Source: DAIDHZ01 sp035480255 (GTDB taxonomy: Bacteria > Chlamydiota > Chlamydiia > Chlamydiales > SM23-39). Taken from it: a stretch of DNA of 22,491 nucleotides. Location of the stretch: contig CAZVXF010000021.1 in NCBI GenBank assembly GCA_964630875.1, forward strand, positions 1 through 22,491. Reading direction: 5' to 3'. The notes beneath the pieces are model-generated. The model was not told where the DNA came from, searched no databases, and saw only the letters and a program-made list of their open reading frames with translations. Positions 1 through 6,422 of the stretch are shown one piece after another. The number at the start of each line of letters is the position of its first letter. Position 1 is the stretch's first letter. A program made the position numbers and the translations under genes.

Positions 1-1223
1 CAAAAACAGCCGCCGAGCAAGCCCGTCGCGAGTTGAAAAAGCTAGAAACTTTTTTATCGAAAATTGAAGGCAAGTTTACCGATTTTATTCAAATTGGAAT
101 TGGAGGATCAGATCTTGGTCCTCGCGCTTTATCTGTTGCTGCGGCAGCTTATCAAAAACCCAATGTGAGAATCCATTTTATTTCTAATGTCGATCCTGAC
201 GATGCAAATAGTGTTTTAAAATGCGTTGATTTGAAAAAGACACTTGTTGTTGTCGTTTCTAAATCAGGGACGACTCTTGAAACCTTAACTAACGAAGAAT
301 TTGTCCGAGAGAAAATGACAAAGCTCGGCCTGAATCCAAAAGATCATTTTGTCGCTGTCACAGGCGAGGGGAGTCCCATGGATGATCCCAATCGTTACTT
401 AGCCAGTTTTTATATCTGGGATTTTGTGGGCGGACGTTACTCAGCAACCTCCATGGTTGGGGGCGTTGTTTTAGGATTTGCTCTCGGTTACAAAGGGTTT
501 CAAGAGATTCTTCGCGGTGCTCATGCAATGGATCAACACGTACTTACGGCAGATGTTCGCTCAAACCTTCCTCTATTATCTGCTCTTCTTGGGATTTGGA
601 ATCGAAACTTTTTAGGACTGGAGACTGTTGCAATTATTCCTTATTCTCAAGCGCTGTTGCGCTTTACAGCGCACTTGCAGCAGCTTGATATGGAATCCAA
701 TGGAAAACATATTGATAAAACAGGAAAAAATGTCGATTATTCCACAGGACCTGTGATTTGGGGCGAACCAGGAACAAATGGACAACACTCATTTTATCAG
801 CTGATTCATCAAGGAACAGACCGAATTCCTCTGGAATTTATTGGGTTTCAAAAGACGCAATATCCACATGATTTAAAAATTCAAAACACAACTTCTCAAG
901 AAAAACTTCTCTCGAATTTATTTGCCCAATCCATCGCCTTGGCAACAGGCCAGCATAATGAGAACCCGAACAAAGTGTTCACTGGGAATCGCCCAAATCG
1001 TATTTTGCTCGCGCCTCGATTAGACCTTCACACTTTAGGCGCTCTTCTTAGTTTTTATGAGCATAAAGTGGCTTATCAAGGTTTCATCTGGAATATCAAT
1101 TCTTTTGATCAGGAAGGGGTACAACTTGGCAAAGTATTAGCAACCAAGATTCTCTCCCTTTTTGAAGGAAAAAAAGGCTCATACCCCTTAGGTGAAGCGT
1201 ACTTAGAGTTTTTGTCTCGTTAA
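1..1223 (+). CDS. pgi: Glucose-6-phosphate isomerase, 5'-truncated by the window edge
   Basis: Interconverts glucose 6-phosphate and fructose 6-phosphate in cytosolic glycolysis/gluconeogenesis. The frame is open from base 3 to the left edge, so about 406 codons of a usual ~530-550 are present and the true start lies outside; the TTG at 33 is not a start. Numbering from that TTG: glycine-rich IGIGGSDLGP (21-30), sugar-phosphate loop SKSGTT (76-81), DFVGGRYS (130-137), GEPGTNGQHSF with the catalytic Glu (about 245), catalytic His in QLIHQG (259), and the C-terminal FDQEGVQLGK with the catalytic Lys (367). All catalytic residues are intact. The TAA stop (1221-1223) shares a TTAA tetranucleotide with the stop of the opposing gene. 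Confidence 0.97.
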   Translation, partial: KTAAEQARRELKKLETFLSKIEGKFTDFIQIGIGGSDLGPRALSVAAAAYQKPNVRIHFISNVDPDDANSVLKCVDLKKTLVVVVSKSGTTLETLTNEEFVREKMTKLGLNPKDHFVAVTGEGSPMDDPNRYLASFYIWDFVGGRYSATSMVGGVVLGFALGYKGFQEILRGAHAMDQHVLTADVRSNLPLLSALLGIWNRNFLGLETVAIIPYSQALLRFTAHLQQLDMESNGKHIDKTGKNVDYSTGPVIWGEPGTNGQHSFYQLIHQGTDRIPLEFIGFQKTQYPHDLKIQNTTSQEKLLSNLFAQSIALATGQHNENPNKVFTGNRPNRILLAPRLDLHTLGALLSFYEHKVAYQGFIWNINSFDQEGVQLGKVLATKILSLFEGKKGSYPLGEAYLEFLSR

Positions 1224-1495
1224 CGGCGCTTTCTAGGAAATCTTCGAGTTCCATCCTCGGAGATTTGCTCAGGCTCCATATTAGGCATGCGCTTTTTATC
1301 AATATCGATGCCTTCTTGGTAATTCATATCCCAATGGGCTCTCTCTCCGCCGCGTCCCATTTTTGGAGGAAGATCGTCCGGAGTTGTCTCTTTTGCGATT
1401 CTTCGTTCGTTTACGGGTTTGGCTTTGGTGATTGCATCTCTTGCAATTTGTCCGCTTGTAGCTATTTTTCCTGGTTTGGATCTTGGTTTTGACAT
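1220..1495 (-). CDS. Small basic hypothetical protein (91 aa)
   Basis: I do not recognise this protein. It is hydrophilic with no membrane segment. Lys/Arg/Pro-rich ends (start MSKPRSKPGK, end RRFPRKRR) flank a more acidic middle (ETTPDDLPP, YQEGIDIDKK). A good ribosome site, AAAGGA at 1502-1507 of the minus strand, lies 6 bases before the ATG and selects this frame over two overlapping open frames. It converges on pgi, stop codons overlapping by TTAA. From memory, Chlamydia carries the small late gene ltuA beside pgi; similar size and position make a late-stage nucleic-acid-binding role conceivable, but no sequence match was established. Confidence 0.7.
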   Translation of the reverse strand: MSKPRSKPGKIATSGQIARDAITKAKPVNERRIAKETTPDDLPPKMGRGGERAHWDMNYQEGIDIDKKRMPNMEPEQISEDGTRRFPRKRR

Positions 1496-1524
1496 AATGC
1501 TTCCTTTTTTCTCTCTCTAGCATC

Positions 1525-1553
1525 TTGTCTATTTTATAGGGAATAGGTAAACT
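1525..1553 (+). promoter_or_regulatory. Candidate promoter, TTGTCT-17-TAAACT
   Basis: The -35 box TTGTCT (1525-1530) and -10 box TAAACT (1548-1553) are 17 bases apart, each 4/6 to consensus. The -10 ends 9 bases before the ATG at 1563, so transcription would begin about 2-3 bases before the start codon. No Shine-Dalgarno sequence lies between (AACTCTTTC). This fits a leaderless mRNA. Confidence 0.5.
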
Positions 1554-1562
1554 AACTCTTTC

Positions 1563-2336
1563 ATGCGGCGCTTGTTATTCTTGATTTTCTTTTGTCTATG
1601 TGTACTCACGCTTCCTGTTTGTTTTAAACGCCTTACATGTGGTTTTAAACTGATAAAAATGCAATTAAACATTCCGTTTAGACAGGAATGGGCAGTCGAT
1701 CATGACATCAATGTGCAAGAAATTCTCTCTCAAAGATTTAAGTATTTAAATCGCGGTGCTCAAAGCTATGTTTTTAAAAGCCTCGATGACAAGTATGTGG
1801 TTAAATTTTTTCGATTTGATCGGATGCACAAAAATCAGGACAAAAAAATCAATGCCCTGTTTACAGCATGTCTGCTTGCGTTTACAAAAGCAAAAGAAGA
1901 AACGGGGATACTCTATGTTCATTTGAATCAGACGCAGGATCAACTTCCAATCATGCATTTGACAGGTCCTCTTGGTCAAAAGATCTCTTTGAATCCCGAT
2001 GAATATCGCTTTGTGATCCAAAAGAAAGCAATCTCTTTTCAGGAAGCAATGACACATGCGGAACCCGAAATTGTTCGTAAACGTCTTGATTCATTTATCG
2101 CTCTTCTGCAATCTCGCATAAGAAAAGGGATTCGAAATACAGATCATGCTGTGGTGCGTAATTTTGGATTTATTGGAGATAAAGCTGTAGAAATTGATTT
2201 TGGAAATTATTCAGAAAAGCCTACATCGAATGAAGACGAGTTTTCTCAAAAGACAACCACTCTTCACGCATGGCTAAGAAACAATGCAGCAGAATGGGTG
2301 GAATACTTTGACAATCGAATTGCCAATAATCGTTGA
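1563..2336 (+). CDS. Membrane-anchored or secreted protein with protein-kinase-like fold residues
   Basis: 257 aa. The N-terminus (residues 1-21, Arg-Arg then a long Leu/Phe run) is a signal peptide or signal anchor. The rest resembles a minimal kinase/aminoglycoside-phosphotransferase fold: a nucleotide-loop-like LNRGAQSYVF (62-71), a beta-3-like Lys in YVVKFFR (K81), catalytic-loop-like DHAVVRN (D194, N200), and EIDFGNY (D212-F-G). The Asp-to-Asp spacing of 18 equals that between the HRD and DFG Asp residues of classical kinases, with an Asn in between. The family is not one I can name; it could be a chlamydia-specific kinase or a pseudokinase. An internal start at codon 33 would give a cytosolic protein, but the promoter at 1525-1553 supports the first ATG. 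The 3' end overlaps the next gene by up to 53 bases, suggesting co-transcription. Confidence 0.75.
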   Translation: MRRLLFLIFFCLCVLTLPVCFKRLTCGFKLIKMQLNIPFRQEWAVDHDINVQEILSQRFKYLNRGAQSYVFKSLDDKYVVKFFRFDRMHKNQDKKINALFTACLLAFTKAKEETGILYVHLNQTQDQLPIMHLTGPLGQKISLNPDEYRFVIQKKAISFQEAMTHAEPEIVRKRLDSFIALLQSRIRKGIRNTDHAVVRNFGFIGDKAVEIDFGNYSEKPTSNEDEFSQKTTTLHAWLRNNAAEWVEYFDNRIANNR

Positions 2337-3252
2337 TACCGACAAAAGCTCGCACTTCAAGAATTGTATTCGAAAAAACTATCTTCATATTCGGAAGTGG
2401 GCATTCCGAGTCAATACAAACTGCTTTCGTATCTATGATCGCGATATCAAAGAATATCCCATTGCAATTGATTATTATGACGGCCGTTTTTGCGTGCACT
2501 ATTTTGATTTTGATGAACCAAGAGAAGATCTTGCTGAAATCACAAAACGGACAATCCATGATCTATTTGGAGATAGACCCATCTATGCCCGCACGCGCAT
2601 TCGACGAGAAAAGACTGAACAATATGAAAAAGTAGGGGAGACAAAAGAGTTTTTCCAAGTCTTAGAGTATGGTGTAAAATTTTGGGTTAATCTAAAAGAC
2701 TATTTAGATACTGGTCTTTTTCTTGATCATCGAGAAGTTCGACGCTATGTTGCATCCATTGCAAAAGAAAAAAGGCTATTGAATCTCTTTGCTTATACTT
2801 GTTCATTTAGCGTTCACGCAGCCTTTGCGGGAGCGAAATTGACAAAAAGCGTTGATATGTCTAACACATATACCGCATGGGGAGAGGATAATTTTCGCCT
2901 TAACAATTTGCCGCTCGACAATCACCCCATTATTCGCGCCGATTGCCTTAAATTCTTAGAAACCGAAAAAGGGGAATACGATATTATCGTCATTGACCCA
3001 CCTACAATTTCTCGATCCAAAAAGATGGATCAAATGTTTGATATCCAGGAAGACTATATCTTTTTGATCACAAAAGCACTTCCTCTTTTAGCTCCAGATG
3101 GCGTGATGTTCTTCAGCACAAATTCGCGTAAGTTCATTCTTGACCCTTTAAAGCTACCGCCATGCCAAATTCTAAATGTAACGCAAAAAACGTTGCCTAT
3201 CGATTTTCGTGATCCGAAGATCCATCAATGCTGGCGAATTAAGAATCTCTAA
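2284..3252 (+). CDS. rlmK: RlmK-type 23S rRNA methyltransferase (stand-alone)
   Basis: Class I SAM-dependent methyltransferase matching the C-terminal half of gamma-proteobacterial RlmKL, which makes m7G2069 in 23S rRNA. The N-terminal segment FKNCIRKNYLHIRKWAFR (25-42) followed by CFRIYDRDIKEYPIAIDYY is the RlmK pattern. Further: LDTGLFLDHR (141-150), SAM motif NLFAYTCSFSVHAA (167-180), acidic ribose contact SVDMS (D191), DPPTISRSKKM (238-248), and an RlmK-like tail TQKTLPIDFRDPKIHQCW. The PUA domain of RlmI and the THUMP/RlmL half are absent. The ATG at 2284 overlaps the previous gene by 53 bases in another frame; TTG at 2308, five bases after GGGTGGA, is an alternative start. Confidence 0.88.
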   Translation: MQQNGWNTLTIELPIIVDTDKSSHFKNCIRKNYLHIRKWAFRVNTNCFRIYDRDIKEYPIAIDYYDGRFCVHYFDFDEPREDLAEITKRTIHDLFGDRPIYARTRIRREKTEQYEKVGETKEFFQVLEYGVKFWVNLKDYLDTGLFLDHREVRRYVASIAKEKRLLNLFAYTCSFSVHAAFAGAKLTKSVDMSNTYTAWGEDNFRLNNLPLDNHPIIRADCLKFLETEKGEYDIIVIDPPTISRSKKMDQMFDIQEDYIFLITKALPLLAPDGVMFFSTNSRKFILDPLKLPPCQILNVTQKTLPIDFRDPKIHQCWRIKNL

Positions 3253-3290
3253 TCCATTGACAATCAAAGACATATATATATCTAGTCAGC

Positions 3291-3319
3291 TTGACAAATT
3301 AAAAGAAATAGTATATAAT
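3291..3319 (+). promoter_or_regulatory. Perfect-consensus promoter TTGACA-17-TATAAT
   Basis: Both hexamers are exact (TTGACA 3291-3296, TATAAT 3314-3319) and separated by 17 bases. Predicted transcription start is about 3326. The ribosome site AGAGG (3326-3330) would lie at the extreme 5' end of the message, 7 bases before the ATG at 3338. Confidence 0.85.
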
Positions 3320-3337
3320 TAATACAGAGGTGCTAAT

Positions 3338-3742
3338 ATGCAAATTAATAACATACATAATAATCATTACATTCCAAATACTGATAATCATTCACTGACA
3401 AAAGAATTAGATTCTTACAATCATGAATATAAAAAGTTAGTCGCTCAATATGAGCGAGATCCAACACCTGGGAATCTCCAAGTTGTAAAGGATTTTGTTG
3501 AGAAGATGAGAAACTTTCTTGAGACCAATAAAAGCGAACTCTTTGCGATTGCGAAACAAAATGGGTGGCCTTCAGAATTTCATAACGGAGAAGCTAGTTA
3601 TTCTTATACATTCAAAATATTGATCAATAATATGGATACATTTTTAAATTCTTCTGAAAAAAATCCTACGTCTGGTATTGATTTTATCTGTGAACAGTTC
3701 AGTCAATTATGCTTCTTTGAATCAACAGGTGAACTTTTATAG
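3338..3742 (+). CDS. Hypothetical hydrophilic protein (134 aa)
   Basis: Not recognised. The first ~20 residues are Asn/His/Ser-rich and apparently disordered (start MQINNIHNNHYIPNTD), as in many type III secreted proteins, though such signals cannot be proven by eye. Residues about 21-75 look helical and charged, with no membrane segments or catalytic motif. Start support is strong: AGAGG 7 bases upstream and a consensus promoter directly before it. It stands alone, downstream of rlmK on the same strand and convergent with the TMEM14-like gene. The strong promoter suggests abundant expression, which would suit a structural, secreted or chaperone protein; that is inference. Confidence 0.8.
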   Translation: MQINNIHNNHYIPNTDNHSLTKELDSYNHEYKKLVAQYERDPTPGNLQVVKDFVEKMRNFLETNKSELFAIAKQNGWPSEFHNGEASYSYTFKILINNMDTFLNSSEKNPTSGIDFICEQFSQLCFFESTGELL

Positions 3743-3766
3743 ACACCGCGTGCTTCAGAAATTAGG

Positions 3767-4093
3767 CTATGAACCGCGCTCTTTTCGATCTTGCGCTAAT
3801 TTCGTTGCGCGGTAGGTAAACAAAGCAAAGAGGATAAAGCTCGCAATTGTCCACCCAATCGCGGTCGGCGTTTGGGTGATGTATGAGCGTACGGCAAATA
3901 GGATCGTTAACATTAAAGTTACCGGGGGCGCTGTCAGCTGGCTCCATCTCTTGCTATTCCCAATGCAGATTGAGAAAAGGATGACTCCGAAAATAACACT
4001 TGAAACAAGCGATACGATGCTCCCAGCTTTGTAATAACCAAACATCCCAAAGCCCATCAGGCATAGAGCATAAATATATGTAAGAACGATCAT
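3767..4093 (-). CDS. TMEM14-family small membrane protein
   Basis: 108 aa, almost entirely membrane. The TMEM14 (Tmemb_14/UPF0136) hallmark is clear: G-x-x-GYYKAGSIVSL at residues 16-29, then a second hydrophobic segment, FAVRSY, and a last Ser-containing helix. Four helices are expected. Human TMEM14C takes part in porphyrin transport into mitochondria; bacterial members are uncharacterised as far as I know. I chose the internal ATG at 4093 because the upstream open frame lacks family similarity and because this ATG overlaps the preceding gene's stop (ATGA, 4090-4093), the mark of a translationally coupled operon. Confidence 0.85.
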   Translation of the reverse strand: MIVLTYIYALCLMGFGMFGYYKAGSIVSLVSSVIFGVILFSICIGNSKRWSQLTAPPVTLMLTILFAVRSYITQTPTAIGWTIASFILFALFTYRATKLAQDRKERGS

Positions 4094-4491
4094 GTGAACA
4101 CCATTTTCCAAGCAGTGATTGCAAACATCCACAAAAATGCGGGGATTAGAAGAAATTGAGCCAGTTTCTCTTTTTTGCGATACAGGAGAATGCAGAGAAT
4201 CGTATTGCATAAAAGAAAAAGAAGGGCAAAAAGGGAAAGAAGTGGCTGTGTAGTCAAAGAAAGAATCTCAAATCCGAGCTGTGTCAGAAAAAGAGTCACT
4301 TCGAGTTTGAGTGTGAAAATCGAGAATCTGCGCCAAACCATCCATATTGAGCCTGCGATGAGAAAATGATAAGGGAGCAAAGAAAATGAAAGTGAATAGA
4401 CAAGTAAGCTTAATGTCAAAAAAATCAATAATCCAACGGCTTGCTCAGGCCTGGTTCTATATGTAGGTTTCAACCAAACTGTCGAGTGCAT
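4090..4491 (-). CDS. TspO/MBR-like five-helix membrane protein (divergent)
   Basis: 133 aa with five predicted hydrophobic segments (about 17-38, 40-54, 63-80, 82-103, 110-130), the TspO number. TspO-like features are the N-terminal WLKPTYRTRP (compare Trp-Tyr...KP...PP before helix 1) and the last helix LAQFLLIPAFLWMFAI (compare LLxPYLxWxxFA). The match is partial: the classical PPxWxFGPVWT segment is degraded, so identity is probable rather than certain. TspO proteins bind porphyrins and cholesterol-like ligands. The ATG at 4491 is preferred because an extension upstream would run across the divergent sua5 promoter. The stop overlaps the next gene by ATGA. Confidence 0.6.
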   Translation of the reverse strand: MHSTVWLKPTYRTRPEQAVGLLIFLTLSLLVYSLSFSLLPYHFLIAGSIWMVWRRFSIFTLKLEVTLFLTQLGFEILSLTTQPLLSLFALLFLLCNTILCILLYRKKEKLAQFLLIPAFLWMFAITAWKMVFT

Positions 4492-4527
4492 AAAAAATGT
4501 TTTACTTGTTTTCTTGTTTATTTGGAT

Positions 4528-4537
4528 ACTATATAAT
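4528..4537. promoter_or_regulatory. Overlapping divergent -10 boxes between tspO-like gene and sua5
   Basis: On the plus strand TATAAT (4532-4537) lies 8 bases before the sua5 ATG; its -35 is poor (TTTTCT at 4509-4514, 17-base spacing). On the minus strand TATAGT (4528-4533) lies 36 bases before the ATG at 4491, with TTGTGT 18 bases upstream inside sua5. The two -10 boxes share bases 4532-4533, so polymerase probably cannot occupy both at once. Confidence 0.5.
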
Positions 4538-4545
4538 TTTTGCTC

Positions 4546-5415
4546 ATGAAAACACAAGTCATACTCCTTGATCGCATCGAAGAAGCAATTCATTTTTTGA
4601 AAAATGGAACCCCCATTGCTTTCCCTACTGAAACGGTGTATGGTCTTGGAGCTCAGATAGTAAATGTTGAGGCGATTGATAAAATTTTTTCGATTAAGGG
4701 TCGACCTTCCGATAATCCTTTGATTGTTCATGTCGCAAACATGGACCAAGCTCTGCAATTATGTCACAATCTACCTCCACTATTTTTCTCATTAGTCGAA
4801 AAATTTTGGCCTGGCCCCTTAACGCTTGTTGTAGAGAAAAACGATTCTGTCAGTTCTCGAGTGGCCGGAGGTCTTTCTTCGATAGCGATCCGCATGCCTG
4901 CGGGCGCGATTGCTAGAACTTTGATTGAGGCTGTGGGGCCCTTGGCAGCACCCTCAGCGAATCTTTCGGGAAAACCAAGTCCTACAACGGCGCTCGATGT
5001 TCTTGAAGATTTAAATGGAAAAATTCCATTTATTATCGATGGGGGAGACTGCTGTTTTGGAATTGAATCGACAGTCTTAAGCCTGCTTGAAGAAACGCCG
5101 ATGCTCCTTCGACCTGGCTCAATAACAAAAGAGGAGCTCGAAGTTTTTTTAGGTCAAAAAATTGCCGAGCCAAATCGCTCTACTCAAGTTCTTTCACCGG
5201 GGATGAAATATCGTCACTACGCTCCCAGAGCAAAGATTCGTCTCGCATTGACTCAAGAAGAACTCGATGGTTATGTCATCCTACCCAATGAGAAGACTCT
5301 GTACGCAGAATTTCGTAAAGCCGATCGAATCGGTATTTCTGAAATTGTCCTTGATTGCACAAAGTCTTTATCGAAAGCTCTGATGAATCGAATCGAGAAA
5401 GCTGCAGCTCTTTAA
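4546..5415 (+). CDS. tsaC: L-threonylcarbamoyladenylate synthase, Sua5 type
   Basis: Makes threonylcarbamoyl-AMP from Thr, bicarbonate and ATP for the t6A37 modification of ANN-decoding tRNAs. YrdC domain: FPTETVYGLG (26-35), KGRPSDNPL (51-59), WPGPLT (89-94), RMPAG (117-121), SANLSGKPSPT (137-147), GIESTV. After it come the Sua5 linker SPGMKYRHYAP (217-227) and a short C-terminal domain ending in NRIEKAAAL. At 289 aa it is shorter than typical Sua5 (~340) but has the expected ending, so it is a compact Sua5 rather than plain TsaC (~190). The ATG at 4546 has no ribosome site and sits 8 bases after TATAAT, so the transcript may be leaderless. Confidence 0.93.
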   Translation: MKTQVILLDRIEEAIHFLKNGTPIAFPTETVYGLGAQIVNVEAIDKIFSIKGRPSDNPLIVHVANMDQALQLCHNLPPLFFSLVEKFWPGPLTLVVEKNDSVSSRVAGGLSSIAIRMPAGAIARTLIEAVGPLAAPSANLSGKPSPTTALDVLEDLNGKIPFIIDGGDCCFGIESTVLSLLEETPMLLRPGSITKEELEVFLGQKIAEPNRSTQVLSPGMKYRHYAPRAKIRLALTQEELDGYVILPNEKTLYAEFRKADRIGISEIVLDCTKSLSKALMNRIEKAAAL

Positions 5416-5417
5416 AA

Positions 5418-5446
5418 TTGTTATAAATCTCGCGAAAAAATATACT
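5418..5446 (+). promoter_or_regulatory. Promoter TTGTTA-17-TATACT, probably leaderless
   Basis: TTGTTA (5418-5423) and TATACT (5441-5446) are separated by 17 bases. The expected start of transcription (about 5453) is only about 3 bases before the ATG at 5456, and there is no Shine-Dalgarno sequence in CCTTTGCCT. Confidence 0.65.
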
Positions 5447-5455
5447 CCTTTGCCT

Positions 5456-5824
5456 ATGACAATTTCAAATCAGGAAATAAGACATTCAAGTATTCCCTCA
5501 GTTTTTTCAAGCCCAGATCGATTTTGGAGAACTGTTGACCCCGATTTTCTAAGTCCAGCGCGTGATACAGCAGTCCATGATACAGCCGTCATCGCCGAAG
5601 AAAAAAAATCGAACGCTTTGCCTATCATGATGATGACAGCCTGTGCGGCTTTGTCTGTTGCCTCGTTTCTGTTTGGATTTAAAAATAAAGAGCATGAACC
5701 AATGATGATTGCAGGCTTTGTTTGTGGCAGTTGCTTTGCAGCAGGTTCTGCAGTAACAGGTTATTACTCCTGTTTACAACTTTCTCCAGAAGAGTTGAGA
5801 TTGAATTCGTATAGCAGGGTATAA
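5456..5824 (+). CDS. Hypothetical protein with paired hydrophobic segments, Inc-like
   Basis: 122 aa, not recognised by sequence. There is no signal peptide. A polar N-terminal region of ~53 residues containing a short DTAV repeat (residues 37-40 and 42-45) precedes two closely spaced hydrophobic helices (about 54-75 and 82-105) joined by a 6-residue charged loop (KNKEHE). The tail is short and polar (108-122). This bilobed hydrophobic layout is the classical outline of chlamydial inclusion-membrane (Inc) proteins, which are type III secreted. The outline is suggestive only; an ordinary two-helix inner-membrane protein would look similar. The gene is flanked by its own promoter and by the promoter of the RDD gene. 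Confidence 0.75.
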   Translation: MTISNQEIRHSSIPSVFSSPDRFWRTVDPDFLSPARDTAVHDTAVIAEEKKSNALPIMMMTACAALSVASFLFGFKNKEHEPMMIAGFVCGSCFAAGSAVTGYYSCLQLSPEELRLNSYSRV

Positions 5825-5829
5825 ATGTC

Positions 5830-5858
5830 TGGAAAATTACTCTTTTCAAAAATATGAT
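5830..5858 (+). promoter_or_regulatory. Promoter TGGAAA-17-TATGAT, probably leaderless
   Basis: TGGAAA (5830-5835, 4/6) and TATGAT (5853-5858, 5/6) are 17 bases apart. Six bases (AGAGTA) separate the -10 from the ATG at 5865, so the expected first transcribed base is the A of the start codon or its neighbour. Confidence 0.5.
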
Positions 5859-5864
5859 AGAGTA

Positions 5865-6422
5865 ATGAGTGATAAAATTGTTGAGCCGTCCGAGATCATC
5901 ATCGATGGCAAAGGGCTGCCGAAAGAAAAAGTAAATCGCGTCAATCCTCCCATTCGTTTTTTAGCTCGCTTTTTTGATTATGCTCTTTTCTTACTTGTTT
6001 TGCTTTTCATTCGGACTTTTGTAGGAGCGCGATTTCCAGAAAGTCTTTTTGAATACATGATTCCCTTTGAATATTTTGCTTGGATACCGATTGAAACTGC
6101 TCTATTATGCACTTTGGGGATAACACCAGGGAAATTCCTGCTTCACACAAAAATCACGCATGGGCGTAAGGCTAGATTTGATTTTGTGACAGCTTTCCGA
6201 AGAAGTTTTAATGTCTGGCTCAGAGGTCTTGGAATGGGAATACCGGTGATCAATATCTTGTGTATGCTCGTTGCTTCGAGCAAATTGCGGATGATGGGAA
6301 TGACAACTTGGGACCGCGAAGATAATATCACGATTGCTCATTATCCAGTCTCGCAGATCAGAGTCATCGTTGCAAGTATCATAACGTTTATCGGTTTTGT
6401 GGCTTATTATGCGCGATTCTGA
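5865..6422 (+). CDS. RDD-family membrane protein
   Basis: 185 aa integral membrane protein. The RDD signature is present: RFLARFFDYALFLLV (31-45), with the diagnostic Arg and Asp, starts the first helix, and GITPGKFLLHTKI (85-97) is the conserved G-x-TPGK loop. Further hydrophobic stretches lie around 66-84, 115-140 and 163-183. A charged ~28-residue N-terminus precedes the first helix. Family function is generally unknown; some members have been linked to ion exchange. The 3' end overlaps the next gene by 14 bases, so both are likely co-transcribed. Confidence 0.85.
   Translation: MSDKIVEPSEIIIDGKGLPKEKVNRVNPPIRFLARFFDYALFLLVLLFIRTFVGARFPESLFEYMIPFEYFAWIPIETALLCTLGITPGKFLLHTKITHGRKARFDFVTAFRRSFNVWLRGLGMGIPVINILCMLVASSKLRMMGMTTWDREDNITIAHYPVSQIRVIVASIITFIGFVAYYARF

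Noticed and set aside
1299..1523. Open frame on the minus strand coding a very Arg/Lys-rich 74-aa peptide
   Set aside because: It overlaps the 91-aa gene in another frame; the ribosome site AAAGGA is placed for the 91-aa frame, and its composition looks like a frame-shifted shadow.
3269..3282. Short AT alternation (ATATATATAT) before the consensus promoter
   Set aside because: Low-complexity sequence common in AT-rich intergenic DNA; no structure or function can be supported.
4094..4210. Upstream extension of the TMEM14-like protein to 147 codons
   Set aside because: The TMEM14 match begins at the ATG at 4093, which overlaps the upstream stop by ATGA; the extension lies in the neighbouring gene.
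4492..4758. Upstream extension of the TspO-like gene to 222 codons
   Set aside because: It would cross the sua5 promoter and ~210 bases of sua5; the extra residues show no family similarity.
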